Assembly (NCBI GenBank): GCA_022885665.1
Contig: JAGQDJ010000214.1
Coordinates: 1-64,000 of the forward strand
Direction: 5' to 3'
Origin: Triops longicaudatus
Taxonomy: Eukaryota > Arthropoda > Branchiopoda > Notostraca > Triopsidae
Length of the DNA: 64,000 bases
Shown here in pieces: positions 49,158 to 61,943 of the stretch; position 1 is the stretch's first letter; every line of letters begins with the position of its first letter. The notes beneath the pieces were generated by a model. The model was not told where the DNA came from and made no database searches. It saw only the letters and a program-made list of their open reading frames with translations. The position numbers were made by a program, and so were the translations under genes.

Positions 49158-52100
49158 TGTATTGTAAGAAATAAATAAAAAAAGAAGAAATAACCAAAAG
49201 AGAACCAAAAGGGATTTTTTGCTGATGGTTTTTAGTTCAAGGAAAAACTGTTTGTACTACAAAGCACATGCGGGAAATTCTTTAATACGTTGACTGTAGG
49301 GTTGTTTGAATTCAAACGTTTCTCAAGGGAAGGAAAAATAAAAAAGAAAGTGAGGTTGTTTACCTTGACCTTGCGTTTCGTTGTGAAGACTTGTCCGCGC
49401 TGAAAAGACAACGCTCTAAACGCTGGAAAAAGGGCCCTGGGGCGTTTTTTGTGGTGTAGCTGCTTTTCAAGGTATGTGATGGCCCTGGCAATGGCGTGAA
49501 GAAGCCAAGTTAATTTGCATTTGACCTTCAATGCTTCGCATCTCTCCTGTTTCGCAGCATCTTGCGGGAAAATGGCGCTACACCACTTTCTTTTTATTAG
49601 CTGCGCTGGCCTTCTTGTCGCTGGAAGGTAGTTTGGCGTACTTTTAAGCAGCTTTTATCTTCTTGTTCCCCTTTTGGCCGTGTTCTATTCGAGTACGCTA
49701 CGTGTTTAATTCAGTCGTGAAAAGGAAAGAAGAAAGACAAAATGTTAGCGAAAAACGAGCCCCGAAGGATTTATTGGCTCACGGTTGGGGAGAAAGAATT
49801 TAAAGGGAAAGTGACCTTTCTAATGAACTCACGCATTGTTGTAACACAATGTGCGGATATTCTTCACGCGCTTTATTTGGCACAAATTGGACACCAACAC
49901 GCCTAAACTCGATATTTGATGGCTTTCTGTTGGTTGACTACTTTCAACAACGCTTCCGTTGAGTACAAACGACTCTGAGCGGACAAATAAGCGTACTTTA
50001 ACTCTTAATTTGGGCCTGACATAACTTATCTTTGGCATTGCCTTTGCAAGGATTTGCGTAGGTTGAATAAGTTAAAATTTGCCCAGTTATTTGGCCTAAT
50101 TTTGGAGTAATTTACATTCGTTTACGAAACACTGAATGGTCTATGAAGCCATGTAATTTTCCTATTTTTTCAGATTTGAATTTTCTTTTCAGTAAAGAAT
50201 TATTTTCTACTCTCTTTTCTAAAATAATTAACTTGGAAAAGCTAATAAATTCCCCTTTTTGGTGACAGTGTTTTTAATTTAAATTCTGGATATTAAATGG
50301 TGAGCTGATTCAGTATAAGTGAAAATGTTTAAGTTAGCAAAGTGATGTTTTTAGTCATTTTTATGCGAGTTTTATCGGTGAGCGACTTTTGGACGTTGAC
50401 TTTTGCATAAATGAATTGAAAGAGACGGTGATAAATGATAGGGAAACGGAAAGGGCGCGAATGCTGGTGTGTCACCGTACACCGAAAAGGTTTCCATTGA
50501 ACTTTACAAGTTTTTTTCGGGTCTTTTCCTCTTTAAGAGCCTTAATGTTGCAATAGCGTCTCCATCTTGCTTGCGAAATCACGTCTGATGAGACGAGCAG
50601 TTAATTAGGCTTCTTACGAGACGTTTCCTTGCCAGAAAATTAAAAATTAAAATAAAAAAGTGAAGAAATGTAAATATTTTTTTATATCGTATTTATGTGT
50701 TGGCATGCAAATATTTGTAGTATTTTTAGTAATCTGCTCCGAGCCATTTAGTCTTATTACAGAGATCAAGTGTGTGTCACCATGGCTAATTTGACTCGTA
50801 GTTGGCCGTTGAACGAAATCGCGTTCATTTTTTTTAATTCTTTGCCGTCTAGTTCATTCATTTTCTTATTTTTTTTTTCAGCTTAAGCTTGTCGCATTTG
50901 TCTTTCATGAACTTTTTTATTGCTCTGGAAACAAAAGGTTTAGGGGCATTTATCCGATTTTTTCCTTTTTATTTTAGCGCGAGTTAGAAACATGTGCTCA
51001 AAATCGCATAAGGCTTAATTGCAGCGCCGCAGGTCTGTAGTCTCAGTGTGTCTTATTTACCTCCCAGGGACCAGGAAAAGATAAACGCTAATCGAAGTCT
51101 TTGAGAGATAATTAAAAACAATAAGCTGCTTCAGAGCTATTTTTAGAATTGTCCAGTAAGCGAATTAATCAACAAAATTACCGGAAACCAAATAAGAACG
51201 TAAAACAATATAAAGCAAACAAACTAAAAAAAAAACTAAAAAGCAAAAAATAAGAACAAATACAACATTAAAAAATTCAAATATAAGAAAAAATAACCAT
51301 AACAAAAGCAGAACATAAAATAATATTCCTAACTTAATTACTTAACATTCTGAATAAAATTCTTCCCTTGTTAATTAACTTATTGAAATTTGTAAATCAC
51401 TTATATCTTGTGAGGCCATAAATTTCCCGAAAAATAGCATTCCGAAGACCTTCGAAACTTTAAAAAAACTAAATCTACACATTAGAGACAAGAAGAAACG
51501 TACCCAAACACTGAATCACAGTTTTTTCAGTAAGAAGTTGAATCGGTTAAGGAACTTTGCACTTTTAAGCCTAAGGACTCAATTATGCTCAAAAGTAAAC
51601 AAAATCCTCTTAACGAAATGAAGACGCTAAAACGCTGGAATTCACGGAATCCAAAATTCCCTTCAACATCTCCATCTCACGAATCCCACGTCGAAGCAAC
51701 CAGTTGCTCTACCAAATATCGTCGTGTAAATATTTTTTTAAAAAATCCACGCATTACAAAAATAGAAATAAAATTCGTAGAAAAAAATCAAAATTTAAAA
51801 TAACCAAATATATTGCAATCAAATAAAAAATACAAGAAAACATTAAAGATAAAATTCTATATTGTATATAATATAATATTGTACAAAAGTACAATACTTA
51901 AATACGCCCCATGGCAAATTCGTTACAAATTTCTTTGAAAGCGTTTTTATTTCGAATATTCCTTTTGATGTTTTCTTTTGGCCTCAAAACTGGCTTTAAA
52001 CAGTTTTTCTCCGTCTTTCTCCAACGCGCGCCAAAAACTCCTTCCTTTTGCATCCTGCTTTCGCTTTTTAATGATCTTGACCCCCTAAAATAACCTCTCC

Positions 52101-54645
52101 ATAAATCAAAAGCCCGCAACACGTGCAGCATCCAACGGTCTCTTCAAAGCACCAAAGCTTCCTTCACATCATTTTCCCAATTGAAACCCTAAATAAAATA
52201 AAATTTCAAAATTCTCAAAGATCGTGTCCGTGTTACGTGGGCGGCCAGTACCACTTGAGTACCCCAGATACGATCCTCATTGAGATTTTGGCTCTTGAAG
52301 AACCTCGCCAACCCAACTTGAAGCTTCTCATAACTTTTTATATTCCAAAAATTCTCAATTTGTGATATTTTCCCCAGAAGAAAAAAATGTCGAAAAAAGT
52401 CGGCCAAAACGCTTCAGAACGGATCAAGAAGCGTCGTTGGCTGGCTAGAACTAAAAATATCAGAAAAAAGGCCGCCAATAGATAAAACATTACACTACAG
52501 CTCCAATAAGCTTCAAGGGGGGTTAAAAGGACCTTTTCAAAACCCGGGAACCTCTTGAAAATAACACGCTTTTTCCTCCTTCCGGCTCACGAGCCAAGAG
52601 TCAAGTTTTGTTGGCTCGAGTTCCCGTTTTCCAGTCTCTGAAAATCTTAGGAACCATAAAAGAAGGTTAGTAAAATAATAGTAAAATTCATAAAATTTGC
52701 CTGGCTCGGATTTTTAGCCAAATTTTATTTAATTAGCAAAATTATATCGTTGAAATATTTTTGAACATTTTGTGCCACGTGAACCGCATAGTGAAACATT
52801 TTTTTATTTGCAGTTTAAGCTTTACTTGTACTTTCTTTGTTTTCTATTTTGAACAAGGAAAGATAATTTAAAAAAATGCAAAACTACTATCAAAATACGA
52901 AATTAATAAGAGTAGTGAAAAGTATCTGGCTTGAAGAGGAGACAATTCAAGTTGAGAAATGACTCAACTAAGCTTTTTAAGAAAATGGTCCGTTTTGCTT
53001 AACGACAATGTAAATCTTGCGTTTTTTTTTTTTGCGCGGGAAGAGGTGAAATTCTTGTGTTAGCTTAGGAAAACAGCGCGTCATCGCAAGTGAAAACTTG
53101 AGCCCACGTAAGCAACATGCACACGGAACTCCGTATGTGTTAGCTATGCGAGTGTGTGTGCTTGTCAGTTAAAGCTAGCGTTTGTTTTGGCTCGCGCTCT
53201 TGACGTGAAAGAGCGAGAAAGAGAAAGTACGTTTTCTGCCGTACAATTCTTTCACTTTTCGGGGGCAAAAACTGACCAGCAGGTTGAACTTGTCTTTGTC
53301 AATTTTTTGTCTTGAATTTTTCTCTTTTTTTCACATTAATATATTTTTTTAAAACTTACGTCCTAGTTTTTCTTTCTTGGCTTTGTAACATTTAAATGCT
53401 GAAATATAAATAACATAAAATACGAAATATATCACGAAAATTTTGCTTTAAATTTTTAATTAAATTTACTTTTGTTAAAATAAAAAAGACTTAAATGTAA
53501 AGCATTTTGCAAAACAATATATTGAATTTTTAATGCTTTATAATTTCACTAAATTCACTTTTGTTTAATGGGATATATAAAAGTGACAACTATTTTGCAA
53601 ATATTATATTAACCGGTTTTCATTTTTAGATTTAATTGAATTTCATTTTTTTTTTAAAGAGAGGAATATTAATAGAACGGAATCAAAGAAGTTGTTTGTG
53701 ATGCAAGGACGATGGGGGATGACGTGCAACTGGGCTCGTCGCCTTCTTTTTCTCTGTGGCCGCCAAAACTTTTTTTTTAAACGGGAGAGAGCTGAAAGTC
53801 TTTAACGGAGAGAAGAACTAGTACGCTTGTTCTTTTTCGGCGGCAAAAGGTTAGGAAAGAAGGGGGTGGGGTGGGTAGATGTATAACACCCTGTGCACAT
53901 GCACTCTTCACACATCTTCTCTGCCACCCATTACGCTCCATACAAACATACACCCAAGGCAGAACGGGAGACCAAGCCGGAAAACGTTTAAATTTAGCTA
54001 AAGGAGGCGCTAAAATTAAACTGGCCCTAGTGGGTGACACTTTGGGGGGTTTGTCACCAAAAAGCGGGGGAAAAAGCTGTTTTGGGTCATTTGCGTACAA
54101 ACGTACTGCCTTGCCTAGGAAATTTGGTTTGGAACATTGCCAAATTAGCCCAAGTTGCGCAAGATTGGCCTAGGTTAAAGGGCGTGGCTTAAAGTGGAAA
54201 TAATTACTTTTATAACGAAAAAAGGAAAAGAGAATAGAATTTTGGCATCTTAAATTCGGTTTTATATATTAATTTAAAGCATTTTGTTAAAAGCTATTTA
54301 TTAATTTAAATAATTAAGAGTATCAGTTTTAGTACAAAGATTGAGGTGGGAAGGCGGCGCTTAAAAGATACGGAAAACTGTATAATTAAATATTAAAATA
54401 ACTTGTCGATTATAAACTGGAAATATTTCAACATTTCAGGCTTTCGTTACCAAATTTTTCGGAAATTTGTGACCAAGGCTTGAATATTCTAGCGCCATTT
54501 TTCACCAATGTTTCGAAAGCTTATCAAGTTTCGCCCCCTCTCGTAACAAAACGTATTTTCTTGTAAAAAATGGGAGCAGAATAGCTTGGCTGGATTTCAG
54601 AGGTAACTTCGAATTTTGTCGTGGTCAAATGTTACTTGACAATTC

Positions 54646-54647
<2 letters not shown>

Positions 54648-54711
<64 letters not shown>
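54648..54711. repeat. (TTA)n microsatellite
   Basis: About 21 perfect units of TTA/ATT. Confidence 0.95.
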
Positions 54712-55934
54712 CTGTTAAGAGAAAAGGAAGGTAAAGCATTAGAAGGAATTGTAATTAAAATAAGGGGAAAGAAAATGCTGGCGTCAATCCCAGATTGCTG
54801 CACATGTTTTGCAGTCGAAGCTCTTCAAGCCCTTTAATTGTCTACCCAAATAGATCCGGATTAAACCACAGGACTTTATGAGAACCGCCTGACAGTTGTG
54901 ACACTGTGAAACGCATTGTTTGACATCTTTACACACGGCCAACAACCACACCACTTGGCTGCCAAACAAGGAAGACACTTATGTGGATCTAAGCAAAACA
55001 AAAAAAAAAATATTTTAAAAATTACTCTAGCTTATCTGCGAAATCCTACGTAACCTAACTTAATTATAAATTAATTAAATAAAATAATAATAATCTCGGT
55101 CTAATCGGACCTAAGCCAACTAAAACTACACTAAACTAAAATTAAAACGTAAAATTAACGAGCAAAATGTGTCTGGGAAATTAAGTGGACATGAAAACGT
55201 TAAAAGGGGTGGAGCTTGTTTATTAAACTAACTGCAAATGTTAGTTTCACGTGCATAAGAGCAGACAATGGTTCGCTTTAAAGTAGAAAAAACCTGTAAG
55301 CTTCCTTTAACACCCTTCTTACCCCCATTGGAAGGGGCGTGGCTTAAAAGAGGGTAGACCACATAAACCACGCCTTTTAGTAAGAAATCTTTCTGAAAAT
55401 GTAAGAAATATTTGTTAGAATTTCTGTGTCGTTAAGAAAGCGAAACCGATGAAGGCAAAAAGCCAAAGGGGCGTGGCGCTGAGGCCACGCCTTGTTTGGA
55501 ACAGAAAGTGGGCACAACAAGGTGGTGGAAGGATGAAATTTTATACCCACGTGTGCGAAAGAGTAATAATAAACTCGTGAACGGCAAGAGCCCGTTTTTG
55601 TTAATTTTTTTTTCGACTTATTTTTCTTTTTTCTTGCCAAACAAGCCACCACACAGAAGTTAAAGTCTAACTGGTGCGTTTCGCTCGTCTTCTCGTACGC
55701 TATTCGCTTGAGAGGATGCGAAAACTTTTAGAAACAATATGGCAGCGTGCCAACGACACATGTCCCATTACTTGTTGTTCTCAGCTTTGGCGAGTGGGCT
55801 ACACAACTTTTCAAATAAAGCGTCTTATTTCCACCCAAGCTTTGTTGTGCTCAGACCGAGCTCAGTGACGGAAAAGAAACGTTCAGTAATAAATGACCCA
55901 AAATAGTTTTACAGCTAAACGTCCAAGAAAATCA

Positions 55935-55962
55935 CCCCCCCCCCCCCCCCAAAAAAAAAAAA
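55935..55962. repeat. Homopolymer pair: 16 C followed by 12 A
   Basis: An uninterrupted run of C directly followed by a run of A. Lengths in such tracts are often uncertain in assemblies. Confidence 0.9.
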
Positions 55963-57050
55963 TCCCAGCGACTTTTCGCCTTGGCAGGTTGTATTTAACC
56001 AAAATCTGGCCCTAAAGTCACAAAGCTTTCCCATTTTAAGCGAATAAAACTATTGATTTAGCTTTGAAATTTTCGTAGCATTAAAATAAGAAATATTTTA
56101 ATAAAATGTACCAAGTGAAGGTTTTCAAATCTAATTAAATAACCACAGTGAAACTTTACCTTGTCGATTTCCAAAGTGAGTTTTAATGTCTCTTTTTTCT
56201 TGTGATAAAATCTTTAAAAAATGGTGAGAAATTAATTCACTAGATTGAAGGTTAACTAAAAGTAAATAATTGCGAAATTCTTAATAAAAATTCGTAGAAT
56301 GGCCGAAAGTTCATATGTAAAACTTGGCTAAAAAACGGTCTGTAAAAGTTCCATGTTTCGCTTTTAAATCGAAATTGCTTGCAGCTTTTATCGTCAACTC
56401 CGCTGCGTGTCCATAAATCAAAATGAATCACTGCCACACGAGCGATACACAAGCTCTTTTTTTTCTTTTAAGGTATCAGAGCTGTTAAAGGGGGGCAAAG
56501 GCATTCCAGCTGGGAGCAATTAAGTGAAAATACGGCGCTATATTTTTTTAAACCCTTTCAATAAAAGAAAACCCACTCGCGAAACGTATTCAAAGCCAAA
56601 TTTCCTGGTATTACAATTACTCACAAGTGTTTTTAGTAGATCTAAATTTCCTGTTTATTTTTTATTTGAATGCCTGTTGTGTTTTTTCTTTTTTTAACCG
56701 TGCGCAATACACTGCCACGGAAACGCATTACAATATGCAAGATGTTTTAAGTTGAGCTGGCAGTCGTTTATAATTGCAATTCGCATCGAAGTCGAGAGAG
56801 AGGCAGATGTAACAAGAAAGGGTGAAAAGAAACACGTGGAACTTTCCGGTGCCAAAGGCCATTAAAACCTCGTTAGTTATGGGCTAGATGCCAATTAACT
56901 CGTTAGCTAATTTTAAAAGGGCACGAAGACTGACAGATTTCGGTTATTCGTACGTCCTGCGTCATACAAACCCACTTATGCGTCAAATTAAAAAAACTGG
57001 CAAAACTCTATTTGCGGGTAATACGTCACTAAAATTTTACATGAATATCG

Positions 57051-57124
57051 CAAATACAAAATGAAAAGTTCTAGAAAATACAAAATCAAAAGTTCTAGAA
57101 AATACAAAATAAAATATTCTATAA
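57051..57124. repeat. 24-bp tandem repeat, about three copies
   Basis: The unit AATACAAAATNAAAAGTTCT plus AGAA is repeated twice nearly perfectly and a third time in decayed form. Confidence 0.75.
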
Positions 57125-60100
57125 ATTATACAATAAAGAAATTGTTAGACAATATTAAAAAGAAAAATAAATAAAATATAAACAAAAACAAAGAAAAATG
57201 ATTAACTTACAAGTAAATTGCCCACAAGGGTAAATTGCACACACTGACCTTTAAATGTCCCTGTGAACACTCCCATTAGCTCAAATTTCTTTCAAAGACA
57301 GTAAGAAATTCTAAGCTAGCTTAGTTCCTTGCTTGATTAAGCTAAAGCCACGCCCTAACACTGTTTCTTCATCTTGACCGATAATGTCATCAGTCACCGA
57401 TATTTGAGTCAGTCTTTGAGGTTTTCGCTTTCTTGAGCATTAAACCTTTAATAAAAATAATAAAAATCAAATCAATAAAAATAGTCTTTCTGCCCTAAAA
57501 TTTGAAAATAATAATAAGAAAGAATATTCTAAAAAAACGAAGAAAATGCATGCCTTTTCTGTGAGCTTTATCTGTCTTATCTCCATTTAATATCTCTCCC
57601 ACTTGAAAACCTTATCCGAGTTCTGTTTCAAGTCACCGTGATGTTGTATAACGATATCATTAGGGCTCTAAGGTCCCTTGACCCTCTTCACCCTCCCTTG
57701 AGGGAGGCACAAATCTAATTTGTAAACAAAAGGATCGTATTTCGCCCAAAAATGGATCCACGGCCTCTTTTTCCACATCTGGCTTCTTTTTTATATATAT
57801 ATATTCAGCCACGTATGTGCTAGATTGTTAGAACCCGCGAGAAGGTGGTCATAACTACTCTAATTTAATTTAAAATATTTTTATTTATTATCGAAAATGT
57901 ATTTTTATTTCTTATTTTTTATTTATTTCTCATTGTTGATTTCTTTTTTATTTTAATTTTTCGGGAAATTCGCGCAGTGATTGAATAGAGTGACGCGAAA
58001 GCTTAGCCTTAGGGTAGACAACAGGGAGAATGTGGGGGTGTTTGAAGGATTTGGTAGCACCTTTTAGGGAAATTGGCTATCAGAGTCTTCGGAAAGATGT
58101 GCACATGTTGCCCTGAGCTTGGAGCGCTCAAAGGAAGCGAAAGAAAAAGTGGACAAGAGGAAGGTTTTTCTAATGGGGTTGTCTTGTGCTTAAATGGAGT
58201 ATAGTGCAATACAGTGTGGCGGAGTGTGGCAGGAAAGAGAGGAAGAACAGAGAGATTGGATTTAGAGCCAATGGATTTGTGGTTCAGGCGAGTATGTTGC
58301 GTTTGAGGAGCTGGCCCGATTTCGGGAATTGTTTTCTAGGGGAAATGGCAGAGTGGACGAGAAATTAAGTGAATTGGACGGTTTTGCTGAGAGGAAGAAA
58401 GAGAAGAGGGCTTTTAATGGTAATTTCTCAGAAAAACGCGAAGAAAGAAAGGAAAAATTTTGAAATTCTAAACATGTTAAACATTATAAAATTCTAAAAA
58501 GTCGAAAAAATTCTAAAAATGTAAAAGCGAAAAAGAAAAAATTAGAAAATGTCACAAATTCGTCAGGAATTGATTATTCTTATTTCGAAAAAAGCGATTA
58601 GCGGATTTCTATTAAAGAAATAAAATCAAAGTTAAATAGAAAGTTTAGTAGTAGAGTGAAGTAGAAACATTCGACGTATACGCTGAATTAAAACAATATA
58701 CGACATACGAAGTGCGTAGAAAAGGGGGAAAATTATTTAAATAGAATTTCCTTACAATAGAAACTAAGTTTTTTTTTCGTGCAGAAAAAGGATTTTTTTA
58801 AAAAAGAAAACTAACATGGTAGCTTTTGGAAGTTGAGATTTAAGGGGATAAATGGTGATAATTCTAAAGTTCGTTTGCCTTTTCCGTACAAGTTTGTGAC
58901 CGAAATCTTAAGCAGTCTTTCGAATGTAATCTCTCTAGTTACAACTCGCGATCTTTAATCGCAGAAAAAGGTGGATGAAAACTTTGGAACTGGGAATAGG
59001 GAAATAGGAACCAACCTTTAGCTCTTTTTAAGTTATTTGACGCAGTTCTTGATGAGCTTCTGAACTTTGGGCTTTGCACGGAAAAGTTTCAACTAAAACT
59101 CTCAAAAGAGATTTTCCCATTCATAAAAATAAAAATTTGTAAAATTGTGCTGGAACTGATTTTGTCAGTTTTCCGTCCCTAAGAAATTATACCCTTTTCC
59201 CAGCAAATTTTTCGTATTTTTTTAGTAGGAAATTAATATTATTTCAACAGGAAATTTAACAAAATTAAAAAAATGACTACAGATTTTGAAAACATTGAAA
59301 CATAAATAACGTTCAAAAACTGAATAATTCGAAATTAATCAAGCAGCTACAAGAAGATAAACTTCTATTAGAATGCGATTTAAATTCAATTTAAAATAGT
59401 AAATCTGTAAATATATAGACATAAATAAACAAACAGGTAAATACATAATAAATTAAATAAAGAATAAAATAAATAGAAATAAGCGTGTTAAAAGGAATAT
59501 GCTAAGAATCTGTCAATGCAAATCGAACTGAATTATCACTTTTTATTTATATTTTTAATATGTCGCAATAGTAACGGCGATCGCCTTTAAACGAACACAA
59601 TAAAAGTCTATTTTCTGAGATTTTAAGATATTTTTAAGGAAAATATTAGGCAAAAAATTCGGAATATTTAAAGAGCATTTTTCAGCTAGTTTTTGCTGGA
59701 GCTCCCTAGGCGTTCCTCTTAAAAGCACTCCGAACTCGAATGTTTTGTTGATACTGTACACCTTTAAATCGAAAGTGACATTTCTCACCCTTTTCCCGCA
59801 TTTCGAAAGCCTACCATCACAGCAAACTCGTATCGAAAACACACCATTTTATTGCGCAGTTAGACCGAAAGCGCTTGTCTATTTTCGTTCAAGACTTTTG
59901 GCATTCTGTTCTTCTAATTTCGCCTTTGCATCCCTTTTTCGTTGGAAAGAACGCTTCCGAAAAAAAGTGAAAAAATCAATAAAAAAATGGCCAGAAACAG
60001 ATGGTTTATTTATGTCTCCCGATACCGTGAGTTATTTCTCGCTCCAGTTGCAGTTTGAAGCCCAAAGAGACGAAGAAATAGTGCAAAAACACTGTTTTAT

Positions 60101-61911
60101 TTACCTTTTCACGAGTCCGCCAAAACACATTGGCGAAAGCCTGGGAGACGGTGACGTCACTGCGTTTAAAAGCAAAAAGAAAATAGTCGGACGTAAACTG
60201 TCTGGTGTTTATTGCTCTTACTACTGTAGGTTTACGTTAGTTTTACGTTAGACGGAGATGTTAACAGCGAGCAAAGATGGTTGTAAACGCTGGCGAGTGA
60301 GAAATGGTCAGAAAATAGGCGAGATTTGGGTGGGAGGAATTTGGAGAAAAGTTGACCGTTTTGAAATAAGATTCTGCCTCGGTTCTGTAGAGATTTGGAA
60401 GAAGAAAAATGAGACGGTGATTGTACGCAAGTTTGGGACGCATTTGTCGTGGACAATCCTCCAGGATAAAAGAAAAGAATACGAGAATGCAACGGACAAA
60501 AGTGGTAAAAGTTCCGCGCTTTTATTGTACTCCGTCCGTTGGAAGAAACACCCGTTGGTCCAATGGAAAAGGGAGCGACAGTTTTACAAATGCAGCATTA
60601 AACGCCATCCGGCTCGGAAATTGATATTTTTAAGATTTACAGTTCACTATCACTCTTGCTGTTTTTATTTTTATTTTTTTATTATTTTTTTTTATTTTTT
60701 TTACCCAACTGCTTCTTTACTTTCTTTAAAAACATGGTTCAACGTATTCTAAGCTAAAATAATCATGAAGCTATATCGTATTTTCCTTAAAAATGACAAT
60801 GATTTATTGAAAAACCGCTGGGTCCAAATAGGGTTTATTTTAGAAAATTGTTTTGCCGATAGGTATGACATTTGACTCCCTGTAAAGCAGGAAATTTCCC
60901 TCTTTTTTTCTGGTTCTGTTGCGAGCTCTTGTTGTGTGCACATTCGAAAGCATGGCAAAGGCGTCGAGTCATTTCCGTAGCCATTGTGAACCCCTCCAAC
61001 AAGCCAAACAACACTTAGGAAGCACGTTTGGGTGTCTTGGTGTGCTAACAGTTATCAGGATTTTTCCACGTAGCAAAAATGCTAAGCATAGTCACACTTG
61101 CCACACGTACACGCTAAAAGAGAAAAAAGTCGGAAGTCTAGGGCGTGTGAAACCGTTTAATGCATGTCGAGTGTTAACTTCCGTACCAGGAACGTGGCTT
61201 CAAGCTCAAGTTCAACCCATTTCGCACCCCGAAAAAAAATGCAGCACGGAACGTATTAAAAAGGGCTGAAAATGAGTTTAGCAACGCGAAGGAAAAAGGG
61301 CAAGTGAAAAGTTGAACAGACGGAAGGAATAAAAGAAAGATCATCGCGAACCCGCCGTAAACGAGATCGTTAGCGCTAACGCACGAAAAAGGGATAATAT
61401 GCAGTGTTATGAAGAAGCCACGGTCGCCTCGTTATGATCGTGTCTATTATTCACTAATGGGCTTTGTGTCGTTGGAAGCTTCATTTTGAGACTTGTGTCC
61501 GTCATTTTTAATTTTCTTGCGTCCGTGCAGTTTTCGTATTTGCTATCTACAGTTTTTATTTCTTTGAGACTTCAAGATTTTTTATCTCGTATTTTAACAC
61601 ACTTTTTTATTGACTTTCTGCGTACGCTTATTACAGTGAAAAAGTCAACAATCCAAGTTATATATATATAATGATAATACGATAACAAAATAAATATCCA
61701 CCGCGTTTTGAACACTCCAGCATTAGACTAAAAAACTGCCAAATTATTAAAGCTGCAGCGCTAATTTTTACTTATTTTTCTTTTTTTTCTTTGTTTTTTA
61801 GGTAAGACTGTGTTAACTTGTGGACCACGTTGCACCTGTTTTAAGCCGAAATCAGAGCTTTCATTTCCGAGTGTCTTCACGAGCCACCTTCGTCTTGCTC
61901 TGAAAGCTACA

Positions 61912-61943
61912 GTGCATCTTAATGCTCTTATGGGCGAATAACA
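61912..61943. repeat. Dispersed repeat, copy 2
   Basis: Second copy of the short repeat at 43750-43781, including the identical 20-bp core. The two copies are about 18 kb apart and in the same orientation. Confidence 0.65.

Noticed and set aside
49023..49208. Poly-asparagine reading frame
   Set aside because: It is a translation of the (ATT)n microsatellite.
53777..54173. Overlapping frames of about 100 codons on both strands
   Set aside because: Both frames open over the same GC-richer patch; there is no domain and no splice support.
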